From Fratercula arctica (taxonomy: Eukaryota > Chordata > Aves > Charadriiformes > Alcidae), in the NCBI GenBank assembly GCA_947846985.1, contig CANTUZ010000025.1, positions 12,708,100-12,772,099 of the forward strand: 64,000 nt of DNA, in the 5' to 3' direction. The notes beneath the pieces were generated by a model. It did no database searches. It saw only the letters and a list, made by a program, of their open reading frames with translations, and was not told the origin of the DNA. Below, piece by piece: positions 43,625 to 55,623 of this stretch. Position numbers and translations under genes: made by a program. Position 1 is the first letter of the stretch. Every line of letters starts with the position of its first letter.

Positions 43625-45616
43625 ATACTGGTCATGGTATCCGGTACTCACTTCTTGCAGAAATGACTTGGAGGTTCCTTCAAGAGGATCAGAAGCAAGA
43701 TCAGGCCTTATGCTTTGTCTGGGGAACTGCCCACTGGAAACTGGGGTGGCACTTTTCCTGGAGGGATCTCCTTTTGTGGTTGTCCTTCCTTGCAACTCCT
43801 GTACCCGTGCCCGCAGGATCCAAGTAGGCTGTCCATCCCACTTCCTCATGTCCTCTCCATGGTCTCGCAGGTAGAACCACAGGGTGCCTCGTGGTGTGTA
43901 CCCTTTGTACTCTCTCTCTTGAGTGGGGAAATGTCTGCTTCTAATAGCTGAGATGCTGGCCCGTACAGGTGGGGAGTAGGACGTATTCTCTTCAAGTTGC
44001 TGAACCTTCCGGGACAGTTTCTCCACAGCTGAGACAAGGGGGGAAGAGAGGCTTTCTTCATATCACCGGAGCCGGCCAGCCACCTCATCCACCGTTGGTC
44101 CTTCTTCACCTTTCCATTCCATTACTGCCAGTGAGTTGGCATATGACGATGGTGCACTCCGTACAAACTTCCGCCACATGGGCCTTGTGCAGTGCACCTC
44201 ATCCGGGTCTGTGGGCAAGTCTGTGTTGTCCAAGTCATAATGAATCATCTCCCGCACGGCTAATTCTCTCAGGTACTGGATACCTCTTTCCATGGTGGTC
44301 CACTTGCTTGGTTGACATACAACATCTTCACTGAAGGGGTACCTCTCCCTCAGGCCTGACAGGAGTCGCTTCCAGAGGCTGAGGGCTTGGGTCTTTTTTC
44401 CAATTGCCTTGTCAATGCCACCTTCCCTAGACAGGGATCCCAATTGCCTGGCTTCTCTACCCTCTAATTCCAGGCTACTGGCCCCATTATCCCAACACCG
44501 AAGCAGCCAGGTGACAATGTGCTCACCTGAAAGTCGGCTAAAATCTTTTCGCATATCCCGCAGCTCACTCAGGGATAGGGATCGGGTAATTATCTCTGGT
44601 TCTGCCTCTTCCTCCTGTCCTTGTGATGGCCCTGGTTCATCGTCATCTCTTACTATGCGAACCGATTTCTTTGTGTACTTCTTCTTCTGTATGGGGGCAA
44701 CGGATACTGGCACGGGTTGGTTCCCTGGTTCAGCAGCAGTGGCTGTCACTGGGGCTGGAGTAGCTGCAGTGTCTGTCACCGGGGTCGCAGTAGCCGCAGT
44801 GCCCGTCGCAGGGGTCGCAGTAGCCGCAGTGCCCGTTGCAGCAGCACTTGCCACAGGGGCCACAGCAGCCGCAACGCCTGCCGCAGGGGCCGCAGCGCCT
44901 GCTAGTCTGGTCTCTGTCTCTTTCTTCTGAGGGTGCTGCATAGCACTGAGCAGTGCCTGGTAGACACTAGCCAGGGCCCAGCACAGTGCGGTGAGTTGTG
45001 CCTCTCTAGAATAGCCACAGCATTTTCCCTTCAGATATTCTACTACTCTATCAGGGTCCTGTAATTGTTCAGGGGTGAAGTCCCAGACCACTGGAGGTGA
45101 GAAGTTCTCTAAGTACCTGCCCATGTTCTCCCACCTGCCATGCCACCCCTGACTGTCCAGCCTCGGGGCAGATCTCTGGGTGGTAGTCTTAAATAGTTGT
45201 TTAACCCTAAACGAGACCTGGAACATATTCAGCAAACATAACACTAGGAACATGCTGGTTTGAGCATCCCAAGGATATTCAAAATTCTCAAAAGCTGTCA
45301 TACCTGACTCAAAGGAGAAAAGGGAGGCAAAAGAGCTGGGGAAAGTGTCCCCCCCTGTTTCCCCCATAGACTGGGTGTAATTATTAATGAATTCTGAGAG
45401 GTGGTGCCCAATGTACGGACAGGACAGCAATACCACATAAACACCCCAAAATAACCATCTAACAAGTGATGTTATCATATCATAAGCCGATATTGCACAG
45501 GACAGTAAAATGATAATCCTGATCCCCCTCCCAGAAGTAACAAATATCATCACAGGGAGTGCATAAAACACATAGGAGTTTACATAACACAGCCATGAGA
45601 ACAAACTAAGCAACAT
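43622..45616 (-). pseudogene. gag: Y2 gag with membrane N-terminus, one premature stop
   Basis: The best-preserved Gag of the window: 517 codons open from ATG 45616 to TGA 44065-44063, then same frame to the shared TAG 43624-43622. Order: hydrophobic segments (residues about 2-27, 34-50, 55-72 and 119-135), conserved W-D-F-T-P-E-Q-L stretch (about 175), Ala/Pro/Thr minisatellite (complement of about 44730-44920), acidic linker, capsid-like core with W-L-L-R-C-W-D-N-G-A. No zinc knuckle. Compared with Y1 it lacks that copy's three TGA codons and has its own, which shows the stops are copy-specific decay while the TAG is shared. Confidence 0.85.
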
Positions 45617-45694
45617 AGTGACTGGTGACTATTTACCTAACAAATTCGTTTTTTCAAGCTCTAGTTGGATTCTGTTCTTGTCTCAACCCTTCGA

Positions 45695-45712
45695 GCCCCA
45701 CGTTGGGCGCCA
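45695..45712 (-). other. Primer-binding site of Y2, tRNA-Lys(CUU) type
   Basis: Minus strand TGGCGCCCAACGTGGGGC, identical to Y1. Confidence 0.87.
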
Positions 45713-45720
45713 AAAAGGAC

Positions 45721-46059
45721 TGTCGTGGTTTGGCCTCAGATGGCAACAAAGAACCACGTGTCGCTCGCCCAGCGCTTCCCGGTACGGGAAGGATCAAAAG
45801 AAGAGGCAAAACTCTTGGGTTGAGACAAAGGCAGTTTAACAGAACAGCAAAGGGAACAAGAAAACAACAACAATAACACCGACAGAGAAATATACAGATG
45901 CGAATATGGAACCGCCGCTCCCCGCCGGTCCGGCCCCGGGACGCGCCAGCCCGCTCCGAACCCACCCGACTGCTCGCCCCCTCCCTCCTTTTAATCTCAG
46001 GGTGGGCGCGGCTCACATGGCATGGAATACTTAACCCTGTCCCTGCCGGAACCAGGACA
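45721..46059 (-). repeat. 5' LTR of Y2 (339 bp)
   Basis: TGTCGTGGTTTGGCC to GGAACCAGGACA. Same subtype as the Y1 LTRs. Joined without spacer to Y3 protease sequence at 46060. Confidence 0.87.
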
Positions 46060-46237
46060 TCCCAGAAATACAAATGGGTTCTGCCCCTCTATAGCTTGAT
46101 GGTATTAGAGTACACTGTGCTCCTGTGTCCACTAGAGCCTTATACTCCTGTGGGTCTGATGTGCCAGGCCAACAAATCCACACTGTCCAATAAACCCAGT
46201 TGTCCCTTTTTCCTACCTGGCAGGAGGCAGGGCCCCT
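46060..46237 (-). pseudogene. pol: Y3 protease fragment
   Basis: Only the first ~180 bp of Y3 pol remain before the Y2 LTR. The sequence matches Y2 43445-43621. The junction hairpin is weakened by base changes (CCTCC facing GTAGG). Confidence 0.78.
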
Positions 46238-47564
46238 CTAATACTGGTCATGGTATCCAGTACTCACTTCTTGCAGAAATGACTTGGAGGTTCCTTCAAG
46301 AGGATCAGAAGCAAGATCAGGCCTTATGCTCTGTCTGGGGAACTGCCCACTGGAAACTGGGGCCGCACTTATCCTGGAGGGATCCCCTTTTGTGGTTGTC
46401 CTTCCTTGCAACTCCTGTACCCGTGCCCGCAGGATCCAAGTAGGTTGTCCGTCCCACTTCCTCATGTCCTCTCCATGGTCTCGCAGGTAGAACCACAGGG
46501 TGCCTCGTGGTGTGTACCCTTTGTACTCTCTCTCTTGAGTGGGGAAACGCCTGCTCCTAATAGCTGAGATGCTGGCCCGTACAGGTGGGGAGTAGGACAT
46601 GTTCTCTTCAAGTTGCTGGACCTTCCGGGACAGTTTCTCCACAGCTGAGACAAGGGGGGAAGAGAGACTTTCTTCGTATCACCGGAGCCGGCCAGCCACC
46701 TCATCCACCGTTGGTCCCTCTTCGCCTTTCCATTCCATTACTGCCAGTGAGTTGGCATATGACGATGGTGTGCTCAGCGTACTTCTTTTTCTTTATGGGG
46801 GCAACTGATACTGGGACGGGTTGGTTCCCTAGTTCAGCCGCAGTGTCTGTTGGTCTGGCTTCCATCTCTTCCCCCTGAGGGTGCTGCATAACACTGAGCA
46901 GTGCCTGGTAGATACTGGCCAGGGCCCAGCACAGTGCGGTGAGCTGTGCCTCTCTGGAATAGCCACAGCATTTTCCCTTCAGATATTCTACTCCTCTATC
47001 AGGGTCCTGTAATTGTTCAGGGGTGAAGTCCCAGACCACTGGAGGTGAGAAGTTCTCTAAGTACCTGCCCATGTTCTCCCACCTGCCATGCCACCCCTGA
47101 CTGTCCAGCCTTGGAGCAGATCTCTGGGTGGTAGTCTTAAATAGTTGTTTAACCCTAAACGAGACCTGGAATGCATTCAGGAGACATAACACTAGGAACA
47201 TGCTGGCTTGAGCATCCCAAGGATATTCAAAATTCTCAAAAGCTGTCATACCTGACTCAAAGGAGAAAAGGGAGGCAAAAGAGCTGGGGAAAGTGTCCCC
47301 CCCTGTTTCCCCCATAGACTGGGTGTAATTATTAATAAATTCTGCGAAGCGGTGCCCAAGGTATGGGCAGCACAGCAATACCATGTAAATGCCCCAGAGT
47401 AACTGTCTGAATAGTGATGGTATCGTTTCGTAAGCCGATATTGCACAGGACAGTAAAATGACAATCCTGATCCCCCTCCCAGAAGTAACAAATATCATCA
47501 CAGGGAGTACATGAGCCATATAGGAATTTACATAACACAGCTATGAGAACAAACTAAGCAACAT
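46238..47564 (-). pseudogene. gag: Y3 gag with internal deletion
   Basis: From ATG 47564, with an early stop (TGG-to-TAG type) after seven codons. The membrane and middle parts are open at 47519-46701. At about 46775 the frame jumps from the lysine-rich linker straight to the late capsid region, missing about 600 bp compared with Y2, and the Ala/Thr minisatellite is absent. The Gag C-terminal part (46642-46238) ends at the shared TAG (46240-46238). Confidence 0.8.
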
Positions 47565-47660
47565 GGTGATCAGCGACTATTTACCTAATACAATAAACAC
47601 ATACAACAAATTAGTTTTTTCAAGCTCTAGTTGTATTCTGTCGTTATCTCAACCCTTGTT

Positions 47661-47678
47661 GCCCCATGTTGGGCACCA
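47661..47678 (-). other. Primer-binding site of Y3
   Basis: Minus strand TGGTGCCCAACATGGGGC, the same variant as YD. Confidence 0.75.
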
Positions 47679-47686
47679 AAAAGGAC

Positions 47687-48029
47687 TGTTGTGGTTTGGC
47701 TTCAGAACCACGTGCCGCACTCTCGGGCTTCCCCAATACAGAGAAGGATCAGAAGAAAAAGGCAAAACTCTTGGGTTGAGACAAAGGCAGTTTAACAGAA
47801 CAGCAAAAGGAACAAGAAAAACAACAACAACATGGATAGAGGAATATACAAACACGAATACTGAACTGCTGCTCACTGATTGGACCCGGGATGCCCCCGC
47901 ACCCCAAACGGTGACTTCCTGCCTCCTCCCCCGGCAGCTCAGAGTGGGCATGGCTCACATGGGATGGAATACCTGTGTCCCTCCCAGAGCCTGAGGAGAA
48001 TTAACGCTATCCCCGCCAGAACCAGGACA
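47687..48029 (-). repeat. 5' LTR of Y3 (343 bp)
   Basis: TGTTGTGGTTTGGCT to GAACCAGGACA, with the GAGCCTGAGGAGAATTAACG variant. No clear target duplication with the left end of the complex (TTAAC versus TACCT). Confidence 0.83.
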
Positions 48030-48985
48030 TACCTACCCACATACCTAATATGAAATATATTTGCAGCCAGGCTAAGGGTAATCTCAGATCAATATTGTAG
48101 ATTCATAACATAGTAAAAGTTGGTACTTTTTATTTTCTGCTCCCCTTGTCTTCCATATTATTGCTACGGTAATTCTATTCCAGGGAAGATCTATGTGAAT
48201 TCTCAGAATATCCTTTCATTATGCAAGCAGACACACTCTGGTACTATATATAAATAGGTGGGAACTAATACTTTTACAAATACAATTAAGTGATAATAAA
48301 TAATTGTACTGAAACAAATAGATTTTTAATAACTTACAGAAAAATACTTGATTTGAATGCTAAATGTGGTGATTTGGTGTTTTGAAGTTTTTTCCTGACC
48401 AGTAAAGTAGATGTTATCTGGATTTTGCCAGCTTACTGAATAAAATCACTCTCTTGGATAATACAAGCCCATAGCCAATATACAACCGTTGGTGAATGCC
48501 AATATGAACATGCTTCAGTGAATGGATAATGTAAGGGAAAAATACTACTGTGCCCCAGTACATTACATGTTTTCTATAAATAAAGAAAAAATGCCATTTG
48601 GAATGGCATGTATGTGCATACATATAATTACAAAGTTTTGAGGCCAGCAATGTTGCTTTTCAGCTGTTTTGCAAAAGCATACAAGCATGTGGGAGTTTGT
48701 TTGCTATGTGGTAGGAATATGCTATGAATATAAGGACTCATCTATTAATGAAAATAACTCTTAAAATGCTAGCAAAACATAGAATATTTATTTGGCAGTA
48801 TGCTGCAGGGACTCTAATCAGAGTATCTAATCATAGAATAGTGATGTTTCAGACTTGTTAGTCCTTCGCTATTACAGGGTGGGTGTTTTGGTTTTTGTTT
48901 TTTTTTTTTCTTTAATGACTGAATTAATTCCATAAACTGGGTCCACCTGCAATAAAAATAAGGAATTTAGCACACTTTACACAGA
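48030..48985. other. PAIP1 intron 2, unique part
   Basis: AT-rich unique sequence with a T run at 48899-48910. No gene seen. Confidence 0.75.
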
Positions 48986-49487
48986 TGTCATGGTTTAACC
49001 CCAGCTGGCAACTAGGACCACGCAGCTGTTCATTCCCCCCACCTTCCTGGAGAAGAGGGAGAAAAAGGAGGGAAAAAACCTTGTGGGTTGAGATAAAGAT
49101 AGTTTAATAGAACAGTATTGGAAGAGAAAATAACAATAATAATAATGGTAAAAGAACATACAAAATAAAGTGATGCAGTCTATTTGCTCTCACCACCTGA
49201 TGATTGATTGCCTAGCCTGTCCTGAGCCATGATTGCAGATTCCTGCCCTGCCCCCCGGCCAACCCCCATTCATATATATACTGAGCATGACATCTATGGT
49301 ATGGAATATTCCTTTGGCCAGCTCCCTCTCAGCTTCTATGGGAAGCTGAAAAAGTCCTTGATTTAAAGTAGGCCTTACTTAGCAACAACTAAAACAAGAT
49401 GTGTTATCAACATTATTCTCATACTAAATCCAAAACACAGCAGCTACTAGGAAGAAAATTAACTCTGTCCCAGCTGAAACCAGGATA
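48986..49487 (-). repeat. Solo LTR, another family (502 bp)
   Basis: TGTCATGGTTTAACCCCAGC at 48986 to GAAACCAGGATA at 49487. Flanks ACAGA (48981-48985) and ATAGA (49488-49492) fit a 5-base target duplication with one change. It does not match the X, Y or W LTRs closely. Confidence 0.75.
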
Positions 49488-49921
49488 ATAGATTTTCAAC
49501 ATGAGTTTTACAATTTGAATCAAAATAAAGTCTGGAGTAACTTCTGTTTTTCTGACTTAGATATAATACTTCTTAGCTTTAATTTATAACATTCCCTGGA
49601 ATTTTTAGATCTGAAAACTCACATTGGTTTTGCTATTTATTAAGCATTTATTGTTTTAGAAATAATGTGTTGATTCCTTGTTGGATTGTACATTACTGTA
49701 ATTACTAGGTGTGTCCATATAAAACTTGATTATTAGATCTCCAGTTAGTTTTAATACTCAAAATTATCAGTTACCTGTGAAGATACTTTAAGGGGTACAG
49801 CATCCACAGCATACTAGAATTTTCAGAAAAACTTTACCAGGACTTTGGGGAGGAAAGACTGGACTAAATCTAATTAGTTTTTAAAGTATCAACTGTTACT
49901 AATTTAGCAATATACAACATA
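49488..49921. other. PAIP1 intron 2, unique part
   Basis: AT-rich, nothing recognised. Confidence 0.7.
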
Positions 49922-52776
49922 TCACAGAATCACAGAATGGTAGGGGTTGGAAGGGACCTCTGGAGATCATCTAGTCCAACCCCCCTGCCAGAGCAGGTTG
50001 CATAGGAACACGTCCAGGTGGGTTTTGAATGTCTCCAGAGATGGGAGACTCCACCACCTCTCTGGGCAGCCTGTTCCAGTGCTCTGCCACCCTCAAAATA
50101 AAGATGTTCCTCCTCATGTTTCGATGGAACTTCCTATGCTCAAGTTTGTGCCCATTACCTCGTCCTGTTGCTGAGCACCACTGAAAAGAGCCTGGCCCCA
50201 TCCTCCTGACACCCACCTTTTAAGTATTTATAAGTGTTGATAAGATCCCCCCCCAGTCGTCTTTTTTCCAGACTAAAAAGACCCAAGTCCCTCAGCCTTT
50301 CTTAAGAGAGGTGTTCCAGTCCCCTAATCATCCTTGTAGCCCTTTGCTGCACCCTTTCCAGCAGTTCCCTGTCCTTCTTGAACCGGGGAGCCCAGAACTG
50401 GACACAGTACTCCAGATGTGGCCTCACCAGGGCAGAGTAGAGGGGGAGGATGACCTCCCTCGACCTGCTGGCCACACTGTTCTTGATGCACCCCAGGATG
50501 CCATTGGCCTTCTTGGCCACAAGGGCACATTGCTGCCTCATGGTCATCCTGTTGTCCACCAGGACTCCAAAGTCTTTTTCCACAGAGCTGCTCTCCAGCA
50601 GGTCAGCCCCCAACCTGTACTGGTGCATGGGGTTATTCCTCCCCAGGTGCAGCACCCTACACTTGCCCTTGTTGAATTTCATAAGGTTTCTCTCTGCCCA
50701 GATCTCCAACCTGTCCAGGTCTTGCTGTATGGTGGCACAGCCTTCTGGTGTGTCAGCTACCCCTCCCAGCTTTGTGTCATCAGCAAACTTGCTGAGGGTG
50801 CACTCTACCCCTTCATCCAGGTCATTGATGAATATATTGAAGAGGACTGGACCCAGTACTGACCCCTGGGGAACACCACTTGTCACAGACCTCCAACTAG
50901 ACTCTGTGCCCCTAATCACAACCCTCTGGGCTCTGTCTTTCAGTTAGTTTTCTATCCACCCCACTGTCCACTCATCTAACACACTTCTTAAGCTTCCCTA
51001 TGAGGATGTTATGGGAGACGGTGTCAAAAGCCTTGCTGAAGTCAAGGTAGACAACATCCACTGCCCTCCCCTCATCTGTCCATCCAGTCACACCATCGTA
51101 GAAAGCTATCAGATTAGTCAGACATGGTTTCCCCTTGGTGGATCCGTGTTGACTACTTCCAATAGCTTTCTTTTCCTCCACATGCCTTGAGATGACACCC
51201 AGAACGAGCTGTTCCATCATCTTTCCAGGGATGGAGGTGAGGCAAACTGGCCTATAGTTCCCTGGGTCCTCCTTCTTGCCCTTTTTGAAGACTGGAGTGA
51301 CATCGGCTTTCCTCCAGTCCTCAGGCACCCCACCTGTTCTCCAGAACCTTCCAAAGATGATGGAGAGCGGCCCAGCAATGACTTCTGCCAGCTCCCTCAG
51401 CACTCTCAGGTGCATCCCATCAGGGCCCATGGACTTAAGTTTACTTAATTGGACTTAAGTTTACTTAATTACTTAATTAACTGGAATTAAGTTTACTTAA
51501 TTGATCTCTCACTTGATCCTCCTCAACCAAGGGGAAGTCTTCCTTTGTCCAGACTTTCTCTGTTACCTGCAAAGTCTGGGACTCCTGAGGGCTGGCCTGA
51601 GCAGTAAAGACCAAAGCAAAGGCGGCATTCAGTAACTCCGCCTTCTCCGCATCCTCCGTCACCATGGCTCCTGTCTCATTCAACAGCGGGCCCACGTTTT
51701 CTCTAGTTTTCCTTTTGCCTCCAATGTACTTGAAGAAGCCCTTCCTGTTGACCTTGACATCCCTTGCCAGGTTTAATTCCAAGGAGGCCTTGGCTTTCCT
51801 CATTTCATCCCTGCATACTCTGATGGCATTCTTGTAAACTTCCCAAGCAGTCAGTCCCTTCTTCCACGTATTGTAAACTTCCTTCTTCCACTTGAGCTTT
51901 TTCAGAAGCTCCCTGCTCAACCATGCAGGTCTCCTGCGTCCCTTGCCTGATTTCTTGCTCTTAGGGATGCACCAATCCTGAGCTTGGAGAAGGTGGTATT
52001 TGAATACCAACCAGCTCTCTTGAGCTCCCCTACCTTCCAGAGCCCTAGTCCACAGGATCTCTCCAAGCAGTTTCTTGAAGAGATCAAAGTTAGCCCTCCT
52101 GAAGTCCAAGGTTGCGATTTTACTTCTTGTTGTTTTGTGCATAGTACCCATGATCCTGAACTCTGTCTTCTCATGATCACTACAGCCAAGGCTGCCCCCA
52201 ACCTTAATGTCCTCCACCAGTCCCTCCATGTTTGTCAGTACTAGTTCCAGTAGTACTCCTCTCCTTGTTGGCTCCTCCACCACCTGAGTCAAAAACTTGT
52301 CATTGATACACTGGATGAACTTCCTGGGCTGGACATGCCTGGCTGTGTGGTCTTCCAGCAGATATCAGGGTGATTGAAGTCCCCCATGAGAACCAAGGCC
52401 TGTGATTGCAAGGCTACTTTCAGCTGTCTGTAGAAGGCCTCAACAGCTTCCCCATCCTGATCAAGTGGCCTGTAATAAACACCCACAACAGTGTCTCTCA
52501 TATTAGCCTTACCCACAAGGTCTCAACTGTCTCTTCATCTGCCCCCAGGGAGAGCTCAATACATTCCAGTTGCTCTCTCACATAAAGAGCAACTCCACCA
52601 CCTTGCCTTGCTGGCCTGTCTTTCCTGAAAAGGACATAGCCATCCATGGCAGCATTCCAGTCATGTGAGCTATCCCACCACATCTCAGTAATTGCAATGA
52701 GATCATGGCCCTGCGACCGCACACAGATCTCTAGTTCTTCCTGCTTATTCCCCATGCTGCGTGCATTGGTGTATAA
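49922..52776 (-). mobile_element. CR1 LINE, 2.85 kb, ORF2 nearly complete but broken
   Basis: The 3' end is at 49922 (CACAGAATCACAGAATGG) and ORF2 runs leftward from about 52776. Endonuclease is at 52755-52289 and 52292-51477 (N-K-Q-E-E-L, G-D-F-N-H-P-D, C-S-D-H). RT is at 51430-50972 and 50919-50302 (N-Y-R-P-V-C-L-T, A-F-D-T-V, G-V-P-Q-G-S, F-A-D-D-T). The C-terminal part is at 50216-49971. Several frameshifts. A local repeat of ACTTAATT units at 51432-51501 interrupts the domain boundary. Close to the CR1 at 14890-16198. Confidence 0.94.
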
Positions 52777-52903
52777 TATATGTTTGAATTATTATTTTTT
52801 TTCTCTCATTTGTTCTGTTCCCTGGCATAGTTACTAAAACCTAGACTATCTTTGGAGTTGCATATTTAGTATAGGTAGATGAATATGGTGCTGAGCTTAG
52901 CCT

Positions 52904-53658
52904 TGTCCTGGTTTGAGGTAAAACAGAACCAATTTTCTGATTTGTGATTTTACTTTTTAGCTGGGCCTCTTCTGACTAAAGTCTGAAATTAACAGCATAT
53001 TGTTCAGAAACTGTTCACTCTCAGAGTGATAAGACCTGATTATACCAAGGAATGGTATGCACAGAGGCTCTTGCTTATGCTTATTGCTATAACAACCAAG
53101 GTCAACTAACTTCGCTGTTTGCCCCGTTAGAGGGTCAGAAGCGGAGAAGTGTAGAGGGGTCCCACCTGCAGGGAGGAGTGGATGGGACAGGTGACCCAAA
53201 ACTGACCAACAGGGTATTCCATCCCATCTGCATCACGCTCAGTATAAAAGCTAAGGGATCAAAGGGGCAAGGCTGCTCTGGCTCGTCTTTTCTTCAATGG
53301 CTGACATCTGAGGAGGACCCTGTCTGTTCATCTGCCTTTGATCCTGATCCGAGCATTCCTGACGCTAGTTCTGGAATTCAGCTCCTATTCGTCACTGACT
53401 CCAGTCTGGGACTTTCCCTGTGTCCGCTGGTGACGCGATCATCATCCTGGGAGCTGGATACGGTTTTGTATATATTGTATACTTTTTTTTAATCTATTCT
53501 ATTATTATTTACTATTTTTCTTATTTATTATTATTTTCATTAGTTTAGTTCTTTTTCTAAACTCGTAAATCTCCTTATCTCTTCCTCTCCTCTCTGAGGA
53601 GAGGGGGGGGGAGGACTATCTGTCGTTCTGATTGGCCAATCCGGCCAAAACCACGACA
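52904..53658 (+). repeat. Solo X-family LTR (755 bp)
   Basis: TGTCCTGGTTTGAGG to AAACCACGACA with a perfect 5-base target duplication AGCCT (52899-52903 and 53659-53663). Near-identical to the X1 LTR. A complete X element once stood here and was lost by LTR-LTR recombination. Confidence 0.92.
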
Positions 53659-54149
53659 AGCCTCTGTGTTTAGCCTTGTAATTACAAAATGGGAAGAAGA
53701 GTATGAATACAGTGACAACAATATACCAAATGGGATTGGAGCCCCTTGCAGAACAAGGATGTTTTCCTCCAAGATTGAATTTTTATCAGGTGAGGATGAG
53801 AGGAAGATACCTTCCTCTCTGCTAAATGAGAATCTCATAACAACCTGATGGCTGTCAGAAAGAGCATCTGCTTTTACTAGCTACAGCAATTGCATCCCCT
53901 GCAGTCTGGCTGGAGAGTTTTCAAATGGGTTGTATGAAGAGATCAGCTGTATGTGATGAAGCTGCAGTTGTTGCACAATAATGCCATAGGTCTGTGTAAC
54001 AAAATAGTTTAACTTTATTGTATAGAACTTTTACTGGGCTATTTGAAATTGCCTAGTAAAAGTTGATTTCCTTTAGAGAAATAGAATATTTAGCAAGTTA
54101 TACAAAGGCCTGTTAGCTTTTATTCTTTGGCTTCATAAGCTCTGAACCA

Positions 54150-54265
54150 TTAGAATTGTAGAATAATGTAGGTTGGAAAGGACCTCTGAAGTTCCTCTGG
54201 TCCAATCCCCAACTCAAAGCAAAACCAACTTGGATCAGGTTGTTGAAGGTTTTATCCTTATGAAC
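54150..54265 (-). mobile_element. Old CR1 3' remnant
   Basis: Contains TAGGTTGGAAAGGACCTCTG and following CR1-like sequence in reverse. Short and diverged. Confidence 0.7.
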
Positions 54266-54979
54266 AGTAACAATTTGCCACCGTTTCCTTAAACACTTTT
54301 TTTTTTTCCTATTTCTGGTGGACCACATAAAGTAATGTTGTCTTCAGTATTATTCACCAGGCAAATATTCTACTTAATTAAGCATCATATGAAATCTTTC
54401 TAGTTTTTCTTCTGTTATATTGATGTGTCCCTCATTAGCTTAAGTTGTATACCCTTACAATGTGTGTCTGAAGAATTTTGGAAAAATCTGCATTTTTCCC
54501 CACATGTTCTTCACAGGTTGTTAAATTAATGTCAGTACTTGATTTTTAGCAGTGTTTATCTGTCTTTCTCCACAGTTTGTATTCAGGGCTTTTATCTTTC
54601 ACAGATCCATGTTGCTTCACAGTAGAGAGACTGGGGCATTTTTGAAGACAGAAAGTAAACAACATCTCCTCAGTAAGGGAGGGGTGGTGGGGAGAGGAAG
54701 AATATAATTATAAACCTTATCAATGTATTTATGTCCACTAAGAAAGAAAAAGTGGTTTATAATTTTTAGTTCAATCCTTCATTACAGTAGATATATTTTA
54801 AATCTTTTTCATGTTAAATAGTAGATCAGTTGAGAATTCTGATATCATGTATGTTACCCTTATGTCTTGAATCACTAATTATAAGACAATTCTTGCACTT
54901 CTGAGATCTCATATGAGATACTTTTCACAATCTTTGGAAAGTGTGACAAAGTGAATTATTTGTACCGTGTTATTACTAG

Positions 54980-55623
54980 TGTCCTGGTTTGAGCGAGACA
55001 GGACTAATTTCTCTTCTAATGATGGGGAAAACTGCACTTTTAGAAGACTCTAGTGTCTGAATTATTGAAAATATTTACTTCATAGCCAGCTAAGGTATGT
55101 GGGTTTCAAGGTCTCAGTGTTTTCAAGTTAGCCAGGTGCAGGGATGAGGAGGAGCAAGACCTGGGTGCTTGACCCAAGCTGGCCAACAGGATTATTTCAT
55201 ACCATGAATGTCACATTCAATATAAATTAGAAAGCTTGCTGTGAGGGTCTCTTCCTTGATGGCGGCGATCCAGAGAACTTCTTGCCCCCATGCCAGTCCC
55301 CTGAGGCCTTCCCTTCCTCCCAAAGCTGTAGCACTCGCAGTGTCCGACACTTGCTGTCCACTGCTGGGAGTACACAGCTTCCTACTGATAGAATTGGCTG
55401 AGTATAATCCTTGTATATTTTATATTGGTATTGGGATCAATATTGGTTCTTTAGTGTTATGAATGTTAATTATTTAGTCTTATCCTATTAAATCTGTTTA
55501 TATTTCAACCCTCATGTTTCCTTGTTTCCCCCGATTTCCCTTCCAGAGTGGGGAGGGGTCATCGGGTGATAGAATAATTGTCTAAATGACAGTAAATTGT
55601 TGTGGACTTCTCAAACCATAACA
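54980..55623 (+). repeat. Solo LTR, X-related older family (644 bp)
   Basis: TGTCCTGGTTTGAGCGAGAC at 54980 to CAAACCATAACA at 55623, flanked by the perfect 5-base duplication ACTAG (54975-54979, 55624-55628). It contains ATTCAATATAAATTAG as a TATA-like region near 55207-55222. The termini resemble X but the body differs. Confidence 0.85.
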
